In this document: positions 8,505 to 16,604 of the stretch, piece by piece
Layout: each line of letters opens with the position of its first letter
Position numbering within the stretch: the first letter of the stretch is position 1
Source: Verrucomicrobiia bacterium
Lineage (GTDB): Bacteria; Verrucomicrobiota; Verrucomicrobiia; Verrucomicrobiales; DEV007
NCBI GenBank assembly: GCA_020440025.1
Contig: JAGROX010000026.1
Location: 24,167 to 59,230 of the forward strand
DNA: 35,064 nucleotides
Direction: 5' to 3'
Position numbers and translations under genes: made by a program
The notes under the pieces: generated by a model
Database searches by the model: none
Told to the model about the DNA's origin: nothing
The model's input: the letters and a program-made list of their open reading frames with translations, nothing else

Positions 8505-9776
8505 TCACCAGAGGCTTATCCTCCTGGCTTTCCAGTAGGCGGCCAGATGATAGACGATGCCGCAGCCGGATTGGTGGGCGTAGTCGCTTTCCGCGATCAA
8601 TGTCTGCAAGGCCTCGGTGGAAAAAGCCGATTCGTCCGGCGTCGGGAGCATCAGGGTGATCAGCGAGGCTTCGCCGGCCTCGCGCAGGTGGTGCCAGACG
8701 TGGCGATAGTGTCCCCACTGGGGAATGCGATAACCTGCTGCGGATTCTTTCCACTCCGGCACCGTCCGCCAGTCGGGAGGCAACAGGGTGCGGTCCTCCT
8801 CGCTCATGCTCGCCAGCACCCGACCCACGTGCGTGACGCGATTCGCTGCCAGTTCTGCCACGTATTGCATGCAGGAAGCGATTTTCGTCCGCAACGCGGG
8901 ATCGGTTTCCACGGCGTGCAGGACTTCCAGTGAACACTGCATCTGCAATAGGGCGTAGGCGGGACTATTTGGAGAAGGTTCAGCGGACTGTTCGATCGCT
9001 TGGGCGACATAGCGCCGATACTGAGCGCGATAGAGCTCTTCGCCGGTCACGTCCCAGGTGGCGGCATAGATCATTGGTAATCGCGCGGCTTCGTGAGCTT
9101 GGACCTCCCACATTTTCGAAATGCCCAGCGGGTCTCGTTTGCCATCGGCTCGCAGCGAATCGAATCCGTTTTCTGCGGTGACATTCCGGATCATCCGGTC
9201 TGCGACCGATCGGAGCAGATGGCCGATCTGCTCCCGGTGCTCATCGTCGCAAAGCGGACTTTTCGCATACTTCCAGAGTCCGTGAACGCAGTGCGTGTAC
9301 TGATCTCGTGAGGAATTGATGTAGACGCTTTTTCCGTCCTCCGGGCATACGCTGCGCGCCACGAAACCGGGAACGGCGTGGACGGTGACGCAGCGCTCGA
9401 CGCCTGCGAACACTTCCTTGATTTCCTCGCGAACCTCCTCGTCTCCGGTGACGGCAAAGCGATCGACCAAGGTGCTGAGCAGGGCGCCGCCGAGGATCAT
9501 GCTGTCCTCCATGCCGGTGCCATAGCCGCATGGATTGGGAAACTGCCGACTTACTTCCTCTGCGGTCGGAAGGTGATTCAGGTGATGGCCGTCCTCGTAG
9601 CTGCTGATGAAATCGTAGAAAAGGTGAGTCTCGGGATGGCGAAATCGTTGCCAAAGCATCGACCAAGCGAGATCCATCTGGGCCTCGTCGGGATCGGGGC
9701 TGGCGGCGTGCGCAGGTTCTACCGAGAGGAGACAACAGACAGAAAAAATCAGGGCGATGGGGAAGTGATGGCGCAT
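8505..9776 (-). CDS. Unrecognised secreted protein, possible alpha-helical toroid enzyme
   Basis: A 423-residue protein with a signal peptide (MRHHFPIALIFSVCCLLSVE, cleavage after AHA near residue 24). The mature protein is almost entirely helical and Trp/His/Tyr-rich, with segments such as 'MDLAWSMLWQRFRHPETHLF', 'GYGTGMEDSMILGGALLS' and 'QWGHYRHVWHHLREAGE'. Acidic and aromatic residues recur at helix ends. That texture is like six-hairpin (alpha/alpha)6 glycosidases and lyases, and an 'NPCGYGTGMEDS' loop could hold catalytic acids, but I cannot assign a CAZy family. The gene stands alone, converging on the kinase gene (69 bases between stops) and diverging from the heme protein gene. Given the surrounding sulfatases and sugar oxidoreductases, a carbohydrate role is a reasonable guess only. 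Confidence 0.8.
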   Translation of the reverse strand: MRHHFPIALIFSVCCLLSVEPAHAASPDPDEAQMDLAWSMLWQRFRHPETHLFYDFISSYEDGHHLNHLPTAEEVSRQFPNPCGYGTGMEDSMILGGALLSTLVDRFAVTGDEEVREEIKEVFAGVERCVTVHAVPGFVARSVCPEDGKSVYINSSRDQYTHCVHGLWKYAKSPLCDDEHREQIGHLLRSVADRMIRNVTAENGFDSLRADGKRDPLGISKMWEVQAHEAARLPMIYAATWDVTGEELYRAQYRRYVAQAIEQSAEPSPNSPAYALLQMQCSLEVLHAVETDPALRTKIASCMQYVAELAANRVTHVGRVLASMSEEDRTLLPPDWRTVPEWKESAAGYRIPQWGHYRHVWHHLREAGEASLITLMLPTPDESAFSTEALQTLIAESDYAHQSGCGIVYHLAAYWKARRISLW

Positions 9777-9924
9777 GAGAAATCAAAGCCTTCAGGCGCT
9801 GAGTCGCCAAGTCAAGCCCTGCCTATTTCGGTGCCTGTCTCAAGTCGATTGGGGCGGAGGTTGCAGTCTGACCGGGCGCATTCAGGCAAAAATTGTCATT
9901 TGAGCCACCTCTGGGTATGCCGCT

Positions 9925-12774
9925 ATGATCGCCACCATGTTCAAACCTCACTTTTTCGCGACCCTGCTGACCTTCGCATCGGCTTGGACGATTCAGGCGG
10001 CCGACTTTCCTGCTCCCTATAATACCGAGAAGGAGGAAACGCCGCCGATGACCGCCGAGGAAGCCGCCAAAGCGGCGAAGTTGCCCCCGGGATTTCATCT
10101 GGAAGTGTTCGCCTCTGAGCCAGAGGTGCAGCAGCCGATCTCCATCAGTTTCGACAAGGCGGGCCGCCTGTGGGTCGCGGAGTGTTACACTTACGCGGAG
10201 CAACCTGGCCGCTGGGATCTCGACCTGCGCGACCGCATTCTGGTGCTCGAGGATACCGATGGTGACGGCAAGTCCGACAAGCGCACGGTGTTCTGGGATC
10301 AGGGAACCCGCCTCACCAGCGTCCTGCCTGGACCGGGCGGCGTCTATGCCCTTTGTGCGCCGCAGCTGTTGTTCCTGCCCGATGCGGACGGCGATTTGGT
10401 TCCTGACGGGGAGCCGATCGTGGTGCTGGATGGATTCGACGCGGAGAGCATTGGCCACAACGTCGTCAACGGTTTGAAGTGGGGGCCGGATGGTTGGATC
10501 TATGGCCGACACGGCATCACCGCCACGTCGGCGGTCGGAACACCCGGAACTCCCAAAGATCAGCGGACGGAACTGAACACCTCGATCTGGCGATTTCATC
10601 CCGGGAGCAAGAAATTCGAAGTCGTCTGCAACGGTGGCACCAATCCCTGGGGAACGGATTGGGACAGCAACGGTCAGCTTTTCTATACCAACACCGTGAT
10701 CGGCCATCTCTGGCACGCGATCCCGGGCGCCTACTACACCCGCATGTTCGGGGCTCATCTGAATCCACATGCCTACGAGTTGATTCCCCACACGGCCGAT
10801 CACTATCACTGGGATTCGGGGGCGGAAAAGTGGAGCGACATTCGGCAGGGGATCACCAACACCACTTCAGCCTTGGGAGGCGGGCACGCCCACATTGGAT
10901 GCCTGATCTACAACGGCGGGGTCTGGCCCGAGAGCTATCAGGGGAAACTTTTTTCCTGCAACCTGCACGGTCGCCGGGTGAACATGGATATACTGGAACG
11001 AGAAGGCGTGGGCTATGTCGCGCACCACGGGAAAGATTTTCTCATGATGGAGGACCCCTGGTTTCGCGGTCTCGATCTGATCACTGGACCGGACGGACAG
11101 GTCTGGATGAACGATTGGTCCGACACGGGGGAATGCCACGACAGCGACGCCATTCATCGCACCAGCGGTCGCATCTACCGAATCGTCTACGACGGGCCGG
11201 ATGCCGGAAAGGCGAAACCTTCGCTCCCTTCCTGGCTCACCGAACGAGCGAATCCAGAATTTGGGAAAGACCAGATCGTTGCTCTGCTGAATTCCGGCGA
11301 TGAAGCCAAGGCATCGATGGGAGTTCGCTGGCTGTGTGAGGATTTTCCGGACGAACCGGAGACCCTGCAAACCCTGCTGAAGATCGCTCGCACGGATCCT
11401 CCGGGCCTCGTTCGTCTGGAACTCGCGTCAGGTCTGCAACGCCTGCCCGGCAAAGAGCGATTCGCTCTGGCCAAGGTGCTCACCCAGGTTGAGAGCGATC
11501 GAGACGACCGCCAGCAATCTCTCCTTATCTGGTATGGGGTTTCCGTATCGGTGGGCGAGCATTTCGAGCAAGGCATTGATCTCGCGATTCATTCCAAATT
11601 GCCGACCGTCACCCGCCTGATTTCGCGTCGCCTCTGCGAAAACCTGGAGCAGCAACCCGACGTGGTGAACGATCTGCTGACCCGTGCCTCGAAGAGCGAC
11701 GCGTCGACCAAGCTGGCCGTTCTCAACGGAATGGCAGCTGCGCTGGAGGGACTCGGAGAGGCCAACGCGCCAGCCGCATGGGAGAAGTTTTCCAGTGACC
11801 TGAGCAAAGGGGAATCCGCCAAGACCGTTCAGAGCCTCTCCGTTCTGTTCGGTGATGGACGTGCCCGTGACGAACTGTTGGCCATCGTGAACAACGAAGA
11901 GGCCGATCCTGGCGCGCGGCGCTCCGCGCTCGCCAGTATCCTCCGCCAACCTGATGAGGCGATGTTGCCGAGCCTGATCGAGTGGCTCAGAGACCGGGTT
12001 CTCGGCTACCAAGTCATTCAGGCATTGGCCGCCTACGATGACTCCGGGATCCCGCCGCGGCTCATCAATCAGTGGCGTTCCCGTGCCAGCGAACAGAGCG
12101 TGATCATTGACACCCTCGTGTCGCGACCGGCCTTTGCGTCGGCTTTGCTCGATGCGGTGGAGGCAGAGAAAATTCCGCGCAATGCCATTTCCCCGCTGCA
12201 GGCCCGACAGATCGCCAACTTCAACGACGAGGCGCTGAGCCAACGGCTTGGCAAGCTGTGGGGTGAAATCCAGATCACCCCCGAAGCGAAACTGAAAGAG
12301 ATCGCGGAATGGAAAACGCTGCTCACGCCCGAAGTGATTGCCGCCGCCGATCCGCTCAAGGGCAAGACGACTTTCACTCAAATCTGCGCAGCCTGTCACC
12401 GACTCTACGGAGAAGGCGGAGCCATTGGGCCCGAGCTGACCGGCAGTGATCGGCACAACATCGACTACCTTCTTGGCAACATCGTCAATCCCAGCGAAGT
12501 GATTCCTGCCGACTATCAATTGACCGTTTTCACGCTGAAAGATGGTCGGGTCGTTTCCGGAGTGGTTCCGGAACAGAATCAGAACAGCGTCACCGTGCAG
12601 GCGGCGGCGGAGAAAGTGACGCTCAAACTCGACGAGATCGCCAAACGGGAAACGCTGCCCGTTTCCATGATGCCCGAAGGGTTGCTCAAAGCTCTCGGCG
12701 AAGACAAAGTCAAGGACCTGGTCGCCTACCTGATGACGAGCGGGCCAGTCATGGACCCTGCGGCCGCCAAGTGA
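9925..12774 (+). CDS. PVC-type beta-propeller/HEAT/CxxCH heme protein
   Basis: A 949-residue exported protein. After the signal peptide (cleavage after 'WTIQA') comes the Pirellula/Verrucomicrobium N-terminal dehydrogenase-like propeller, beginning 'KLPPGFHLEVFASEPEVQQP' and 'FDKAGRLWVAECYTY' and running to about residue 430. Helical HEAT-like repeats follow at about 440-770. The C-terminal cytochrome-type domain binds heme through Cys821-Ala-Ala-Cys824-His825, followed by 'GEGGAIGPELTGSDR'; a Met in 'SMMPEGLL' near 914 may be the distal ligand. These match the two domains named for this phylum group (TIGR02604- and TIGR02603-type). The propeller resembles sugar dehydrogenases, so periplasmic substrate oxidation with electron transfer to the heme is likely but unproven. 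A second in-frame ATG at 9937 gives a tighter signal peptide and may be the real start. Confidence 0.93.
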   Translation: MIATMFKPHFFATLLTFASAWTIQAADFPAPYNTEKEETPPMTAEEAAKAAKLPPGFHLEVFASEPEVQQPISISFDKAGRLWVAECYTYAEQPGRWDLDLRDRILVLEDTDGDGKSDKRTVFWDQGTRLTSVLPGPGGVYALCAPQLLFLPDADGDLVPDGEPIVVLDGFDAESIGHNVVNGLKWGPDGWIYGRHGITATSAVGTPGTPKDQRTELNTSIWRFHPGSKKFEVVCNGGTNPWGTDWDSNGQLFYTNTVIGHLWHAIPGAYYTRMFGAHLNPHAYELIPHTADHYHWDSGAEKWSDIRQGITNTTSALGGGHAHIGCLIYNGGVWPESYQGKLFSCNLHGRRVNMDILEREGVGYVAHHGKDFLMMEDPWFRGLDLITGPDGQVWMNDWSDTGECHDSDAIHRTSGRIYRIVYDGPDAGKAKPSLPSWLTERANPEFGKDQIVALLNSGDEAKASMGVRWLCEDFPDEPETLQTLLKIARTDPPGLVRLELASGLQRLPGKERFALAKVLTQVESDRDDRQQSLLIWYGVSVSVGEHFEQGIDLAIHSKLPTVTRLISRRLCENLEQQPDVVNDLLTRASKSDASTKLAVLNGMAAALEGLGEANAPAAWEKFSSDLSKGESAKTVQSLSVLFGDGRARDELLAIVNNEEADPGARRSALASILRQPDEAMLPSLIEWLRDRVLGYQVIQALAAYDDSGIPPRLINQWRSRASEQSVIIDTLVSRPAFASALLDAVEAEKIPRNAISPLQARQIANFNDEALSQRLGKLWGEIQITPEAKLKEIAEWKTLLTPEVIAAADPLKGKTTFTQICAACHRLYGEGGAIGPELTGSDRHNIDYLLGNIVNPSEVIPADYQLTVFTLKDGRVVSGVVPEQNQNSVTVQAAAEKVTLKLDEIAKRETLPVSMMPEGLLKALGEDKVKDLVAYLMTSGPVMDPAAAK

Positions 12775-12804
12775 GGCTTTTCGAACTCCAATGATCTCGA
12801 CTCA

Positions 12805-12834
12805 ACAGGGTTGGGTCGCTGATTCAACCCTGTT
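12805..12834 (+). repeat. 30-nt palindromic element, copy A
   Basis: The sequence reads ACAGGGT, a 14-base spacer, then AACCCTGTT. With one flanking base each side of the left arm, AACAGGGTT (12804-12812) pairs perfectly with AACCCTGTT (12826-12834): a 9-bp stem and 13-nt loop. It lies 30 bases after the heme-protein stop and ends 22 bases before the ATG at 12857, with an open frame running through it into that gene. Other copies, in sites where a terminator makes no sense, argue against a simple terminator. Confidence 0.8.
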
Positions 12835-12856
12835 TAATTCAACTAATCTATTCACC

Positions 12857-13552
12857 ATGAAACGAAACTCCTTATCCTTGATCTTTGCCGCTGTCCTCGT
12901 CGCGGGCGAGGCTGCTCCCTCCATGCTTCGGGCGGAGGAACCTTTTAAAACCGTTCTGTTCGAGGATGATTTTTCCGGGACGACGCTGAAAGAAGGCTGG
13001 GGTTCATGGAAAAGTGAGACGGTGGTGCGCGACGGCGTCATGGTCGGGATCACGCCGAAAGGTTCTGATCATCCTTCGGTCAACACCGTCGAGCTTCCTC
13101 CCTTGAGCGACATGGAGGTGGCGGTTTCCTTCAAGTTCGCGGGTTCAAACCGATTCAACGTGATGTTTCGTGATCTCGACTACAAAGGCTCCCACGCGGG
13201 ACACATCTGCCATGTGTCGATCACGGACACGGCGGTGACGCTTTTCGACGGAAAGATGGGGATTTTTGCCAACGAATATTACGACAAGAAAAAGGCCGGG
13301 GGAAAACTCAGTGAGGAGGAAAATCAGACCTTGGCGAAAAAGAAGTCCATCACGCCAATCGAAATCGATCCGGAGAAATGGCATGACCTGGTCATCCGTA
13401 TCGAAGGCGATGTCATCAAGGTCTGGATCGACGGAAAACCCTCCGGCACACTTCAGTCGGAAGGTATTGCGCATCCCACCAAGTCGAACATGAACATCAC
13501 GACCGTGGATCGCGAAGTGCACTATGACAACTTCGCCATCCGCAAGCCTTGA
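12857..13552 (+). CDS. Secreted DUF1080/LamG-like protein, 231 aa
   Basis: The ATG at 12857 starts a signal peptide (MKRNSLSLIFAAVLVAGEAA, cleavage near 'LRAEE'); an in-frame ATG 66 bases upstream would translate through the palindromic element and is less likely. The mature domain has the concanavalin-like pattern of DUF1080/3-keto-disaccharide hydrolase proteins: 'VLFEDDFSGTTLKEGWGSW' at the start, 'WHDLVIRIEGDVIKVWIDGK' near residue 180, and the closing 'VHYDNFAIRKP'. It is a single minimal jelly roll with no extra catalytic module. Members either bind or hydrolyse sugars; here binding or a small accessory hydrolase is possible. It follows the PVC heme protein by 82 bases on the same strand and may be co-expressed with it. 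Confidence 0.85.
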   Translation: MKRNSLSLIFAAVLVAGEAAPSMLRAEEPFKTVLFEDDFSGTTLKEGWGSWKSETVVRDGVMVGITPKGSDHPSVNTVELPPLSDMEVAVSFKFAGSNRFNVMFRDLDYKGSHAGHICHVSITDTAVTLFDGKMGIFANEYYDKKKAGGKLSEEENQTLAKKKSITPIEIDPEKWHDLVIRIEGDVIKVWIDGKPSGTLQSEGIAHPTKSNMNITTVDREVHYDNFAIRKP

Positions 13553-13632
13553 CCCCTGACCGCTCTTGCCGAACGGGAGGGGTGCCGTCAAAGGATTGGC
13601 TGCAATCGCCCTCCTGTTGTTTGGGCCGAGTG

Positions 13633-15012
13633 TCAGGAAAGCGCGGGCGGGGCGAAGCCTTCGCGGTAGGTCCGGGAAAGGATCTGCTGATTGGCTTCCT
13701 CGTGATTGGTGAACCGATAGTTCGCGCCGTCCCAGTGCAGTTCCTGTCCGGGGAAACGGGTCGCTTTGGTCGCGAGGAGCGCGGGTTCGGTGATGCGGGA
13801 ACCGATGTCCCACGGCGTCCACAGAGGTTTTTCCGTGCCGAGGCAGCAATCGGCCCAGTCTTTCCAGTGATCGCGCGGCGCGACCTCGGGCAGGGGTTCG
13901 TTCTCCACCAATTTGCCCTTCCGATAGATCTCCATGTTGCCGCTGGGTTCCAGCAGGAGCGCTCCATCCTCGCAGACGATCATGGTGCAGGTGCCGGTGA
14001 TTTTTGACACCGGTAGTCCCAGTGCCGCGAAGGACGGGCGAATGCCGCTGTCGTTGTAGTGGAGCACGAATTGATCCCGTGCAAAGCGGTCACCGAGCCC
14101 GGTGTAGGTGATGGTGGATTCGTTGTGCCCGGAGTGACAGACCCCGGCCGGTTTGGGAGTGTTCGTCTGGACCGCGGTGGGCGAAGGCAGGTCGTAGGCG
14201 AAATACAGCACGTCGATGAGGTGGCATCCCCAGTCGGCCAGCATGCCGCCGCCAGTCTTCCAGTAGGATCGCCAACGCCGTGGATGAATATCTTCGCTGT
14301 AGGGCATCGCCTCGGTCAGCGGTCCATTCCAGAGATCCCAGTTCACCGTTTCGGGGACGGGCGAGGCTTCGGGCAGTTCGTTCCACGGCTCGACGAAATA
14401 GGTTCCGTATTTCATACCGCCGGTCCAGATGTGGGCTTCGATGGGACGTCCCAGTTGATTGGTTTTCAGCATCTCTACGGCCTGCATTCGTCCGGTAAAG
14501 CAGGCGCGTTGATTGCCCATCTGGGTATAGAGATCGGGCCGTGCCGCGAGGGCTTCGCGAATGGTGTGCAGTTCGTCGAGCTGTTGGACCAGCGGTTTCT
14601 GGCCGTAGGCATGCTTGCCGTTTTTCAACGCGGTCACCATCATGGGACAATGGTGAAAGTCTGGCGTATCCACGATGACGGCATCGAACTGGTCGAGTCG
14701 GTCAGCGAAGGCCTCGCGATAGTCCTTCACGCGCCAAGCGTCGCCGTGATCTTTTTCGATACCTGAGAAGGCCGAGTCATCGATGTCGCAAAAGCCCGCG
14801 AACTCGACCATGGGATGCCCCGCCAGTCCTTTCCGCTGCATGGCACCGATGCCGCTGACGCCGATTTGGAAAATGCGGAGACGGCTATTCTTGTTCGTCG
14901 CAGCACGGATCGTGGCGGCGTTGGAAAAAAGCGCTCCCGCACCCAGCGCGAGGGAGGATTTCAGAAAGTGGCGACGGTGCTGAGACGAGGGGGAGTCCGG
15001 GGTTGTGGTCAT
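13633..15012 (-). CDS. Tat-exported Gfo/Idh/MocA-family oxidoreductase
   Basis: A 459-residue NAD(P)-type oxidoreductase with a strong twin-arginine signal (HRRHFLKSSLALGAGALFSN). The Rossmann start is 'RLRIFQIGVSGIGAMQRKG' near residue 45. The family's EKP motif is present as QKP ('GKHAYGQKPLVQ'), a variant usual in the exported planctomycete/verrucomicrobial branch. A further conserved 'GGGMLADWGCHLIDVLYFAY' segment (about residue 255) carries the expected Asp/His of the active site. These enzymes act on sugars or inositols; exported members such as GH109-type glycosidases keep NAD tightly bound. It lies third on the minus strand after the sulfatase and the ceramidase-like gene, 110 bases below the latter, so it could join that pathway or have its own promoter. 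Confidence 0.92.
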   Translation of the reverse strand: MTTTPDSPSSQHRRHFLKSSLALGAGALFSNAATIRAATNKNSRLRIFQIGVSGIGAMQRKGLAGHPMVEFAGFCDIDDSAFSGIEKDHGDAWRVKDYREAFADRLDQFDAVIVDTPDFHHCPMMVTALKNGKHAYGQKPLVQQLDELHTIREALAARPDLYTQMGNQRACFTGRMQAVEMLKTNQLGRPIEAHIWTGGMKYGTYFVEPWNELPEASPVPETVNWDLWNGPLTEAMPYSEDIHPRRWRSYWKTGGGMLADWGCHLIDVLYFAYDLPSPTAVQTNTPKPAGVCHSGHNESTITYTGLGDRFARDQFVLHYNDSGIRPSFAALGLPVSKITGTCTMIVCEDGALLLEPSGNMEIYRKGKLVENEPLPEVAPRDHWKDWADCCLGTEKPLWTPWDIGSRITEPALLATKATRFPGQELHWDGANYRFTNHEEANQQILSRTYREGFAPPALS

Positions 15013-15078
15013 GGGGAAAGTTTACCTGTCGATCCTGTTTGACGCGAGCCTGACTTGATCCCGTCTTCGAGGCGACTA

Positions 15079-15097
15079 GGGAGCGGGCGCGGCTCCC
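15079..15097 (-). terminator. Possible weak hairpin after ceramidase-like gene
   Basis: GGGAGC and GCTCCC can form a 6-bp stem around a 7-nt loop 26 bases past the stop of the ceramidase-like gene. There is no T-run after it on the minus strand, so an intrinsic terminator is doubtful. Confidence 0.25.
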
Positions 15098-15122
15098 GTT
15101 CGATGCCTGGCTGAAGCTGCAG

Positions 15123-16580
15123 TCACAGCGCCTTCAACTCTCCGAGCATCTCCAGCAAGGCCTTCGTCAGTTTGACGGAAGCCTCTTTCTCAAAGCGCGA
15201 GGTGCCAAGCCAGGTCTCGTAGCCGCCGAGTTCGTGCTGATTGGGCGGAGGCAGGTAGCCGTAGCCTCCGTTGGCCAGCTCAATGGTAAACGTGTGGGGG
15301 AAGGGACTCTTCTCCTTGATCTCGAGACCGATCTCGACCAGCACCTCGAACGGCATGGAGACGATGGCCTGATCACCGATGCGGATCGCCTGAACGATAA
15401 CGCTTTCGGTGCCGGGATTTTCGGCACCTCCGTAGAAGACCGTGGCGTTGGCGACGGAACCGGTCCGGCCATTGATGGCCTCTTGTTCCTTGCGGGGAAG
15501 TTCGAGCAGGGCGAGCGCTTTTTCGACCTCAGCCTGCGAGGGTACCCGGTAGTTGAGAGTGACTTCGCGTTGCCGCATGGCGACGAGGGGATTCTCGTCG
15601 TAGGTCTCGATCTTTTTCACCGCCCGCCAAGCCGCGTCGGCCGTCTTGCTTGCGACGACGCGGATCTGTTCGAAAGGTGCGCGGGGAGGGCGTTTGCCGT
15701 CAAAATCGATGTTGTTGATGTCGCCGCTGGTGCCGTTGGTCATGAAGGCGACGAAGTTCTCCGGCGGCTTCGATCCGCCCACGCGATAGGGCATGATGCG
15801 GGCGAATTCACCATAGTAGTCGGCCGAGGCCATCCCGACTTCCTTGCCGTTTTCTTCGATGACCTTGGGGACGCCTCCCACGTAGTGAAGCGAATAATTT
15901 GCGATCAGTCCCAGCGCCCGGCCCCGGCGAGTGCGGACATCGACTACGCAGACTTCGGGATCGGTCGGCCCCGCTGGCTTGAGCAAATTCTGACGCGGCG
16001 CGTTGGTGCGAACCTGATCATAACCACCGAGAGGATTCTTCTCCATCGTGCCCTCTTTCAAAAACCAGCGTCGATTGTAAACTTCGGAGGGCTCCTCATC
16101 GGAAGCAAAGCCGACCTCGGCGGGTTCGAGAGATTCGATCGCTTTGGTGAGGGCATCCACGACTCCCTGTTTTCGCCTTTCCTCATAGGCGATGCGTCCC
16201 GGTGACGTGTCGCCGCCTTTCGGAGCCGTGTGGGTGTGGGTTCCGGAAACGAGCATCTCCTCAGGTTTCCAACCGGTTTTCTCGGCGACGATGGCCTTGG
16301 CGGCGTCCGTCATTTCGCGTCCGACACCGATGTCGTCAATGAGGGCGATCACTGCCCGGCCTTCGCCATTTTGAAACGCGACCGCCCGGACGTGCAGGGG
16401 ATCGTGGACGTAGTTCGACGCGCCGGATCGCAGCTGAATCGGGAAAACGGTGGGCGAGATGTCGATCGCGGCGGTGCCGGCCTGAAGCCCGGAAGTTTTT
16501 TCCTGGGCGTTGGAGATACCAGGTGACAGACAGAGTATGCCGAACAGGAGAGAGAATGCGAGAGGGGTGCGAAGTTTCAT
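15123..16580 (-). CDS. Neutral/alkaline ceramidase-like secreted hydrolase
   Basis: A 485-residue exported protein (signal MKLRTPLAFSLLFGILCLSP, cleavage after 'ISNA') with the N-terminal domain of neutral/alkaline non-lysosomal ceramidases. The zinc-site motif 'SGTHTHTAPKGG' is near residue 113, 'NYSLHYVGG' supplies another His near residue 230, and 'FMTNGTSGDINNIDFDG' matches the Ser-nucleophile-containing GTSGD region of the family. The C-terminal immunoglobulin-like domain of true ceramidases is missing; at 485 residues the protein is much shorter than the roughly 650-750 of the classic enzyme. In Planctomycetes and Verrucomicrobia this short version is widespread and its real substrate is not established. 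It starts 24 bases after the sulfatase stop, so the two are almost certainly co-transcribed. Confidence 0.9.
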   Translation of the reverse strand: MKLRTPLAFSLLFGILCLSPGISNAQEKTSGLQAGTAAIDISPTVFPIQLRSGASNYVHDPLHVRAVAFQNGEGRAVIALIDDIGVGREMTDAAKAIVAEKTGWKPEEMLVSGTHTHTAPKGGDTSPGRIAYEERRKQGVVDALTKAIESLEPAEVGFASDEEPSEVYNRRWFLKEGTMEKNPLGGYDQVRTNAPRQNLLKPAGPTDPEVCVVDVRTRRGRALGLIANYSLHYVGGVPKVIEENGKEVGMASADYYGEFARIMPYRVGGSKPPENFVAFMTNGTSGDINNIDFDGKRPPRAPFEQIRVVASKTADAAWRAVKKIETYDENPLVAMRQREVTLNYRVPSQAEVEKALALLELPRKEQEAINGRTGSVANATVFYGGAENPGTESVIVQAIRIGDQAIVSMPFEVLVEIGLEIKEKSPFPHTFTIELANGGYGYLPPPNQHELGGYETWLGTSRFEKEASVKLTKALLEMLGELKAL

Positions 16581-16604
16581 CGTGTGAAAAGCAAAAAGGA
16601 GGGG

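Noticed and set aside
11428-12519. Long minus-strand open frame (363 codons)
   Set aside because: Antisense to the PVC heme protein's HEAT region; no recognisable motifs.
12805-12834. Intrinsic terminator for the heme-protein gene
   Set aside because: No T-run follows, and identical-geometry copies lie between diverging genes and inside a coding region.
15079-15097. Strong terminator between ceramidase-like and Gfo/Idh genes
   Set aside because: Only a 6-bp stem with no T-run; kept as a low-confidence feature only.
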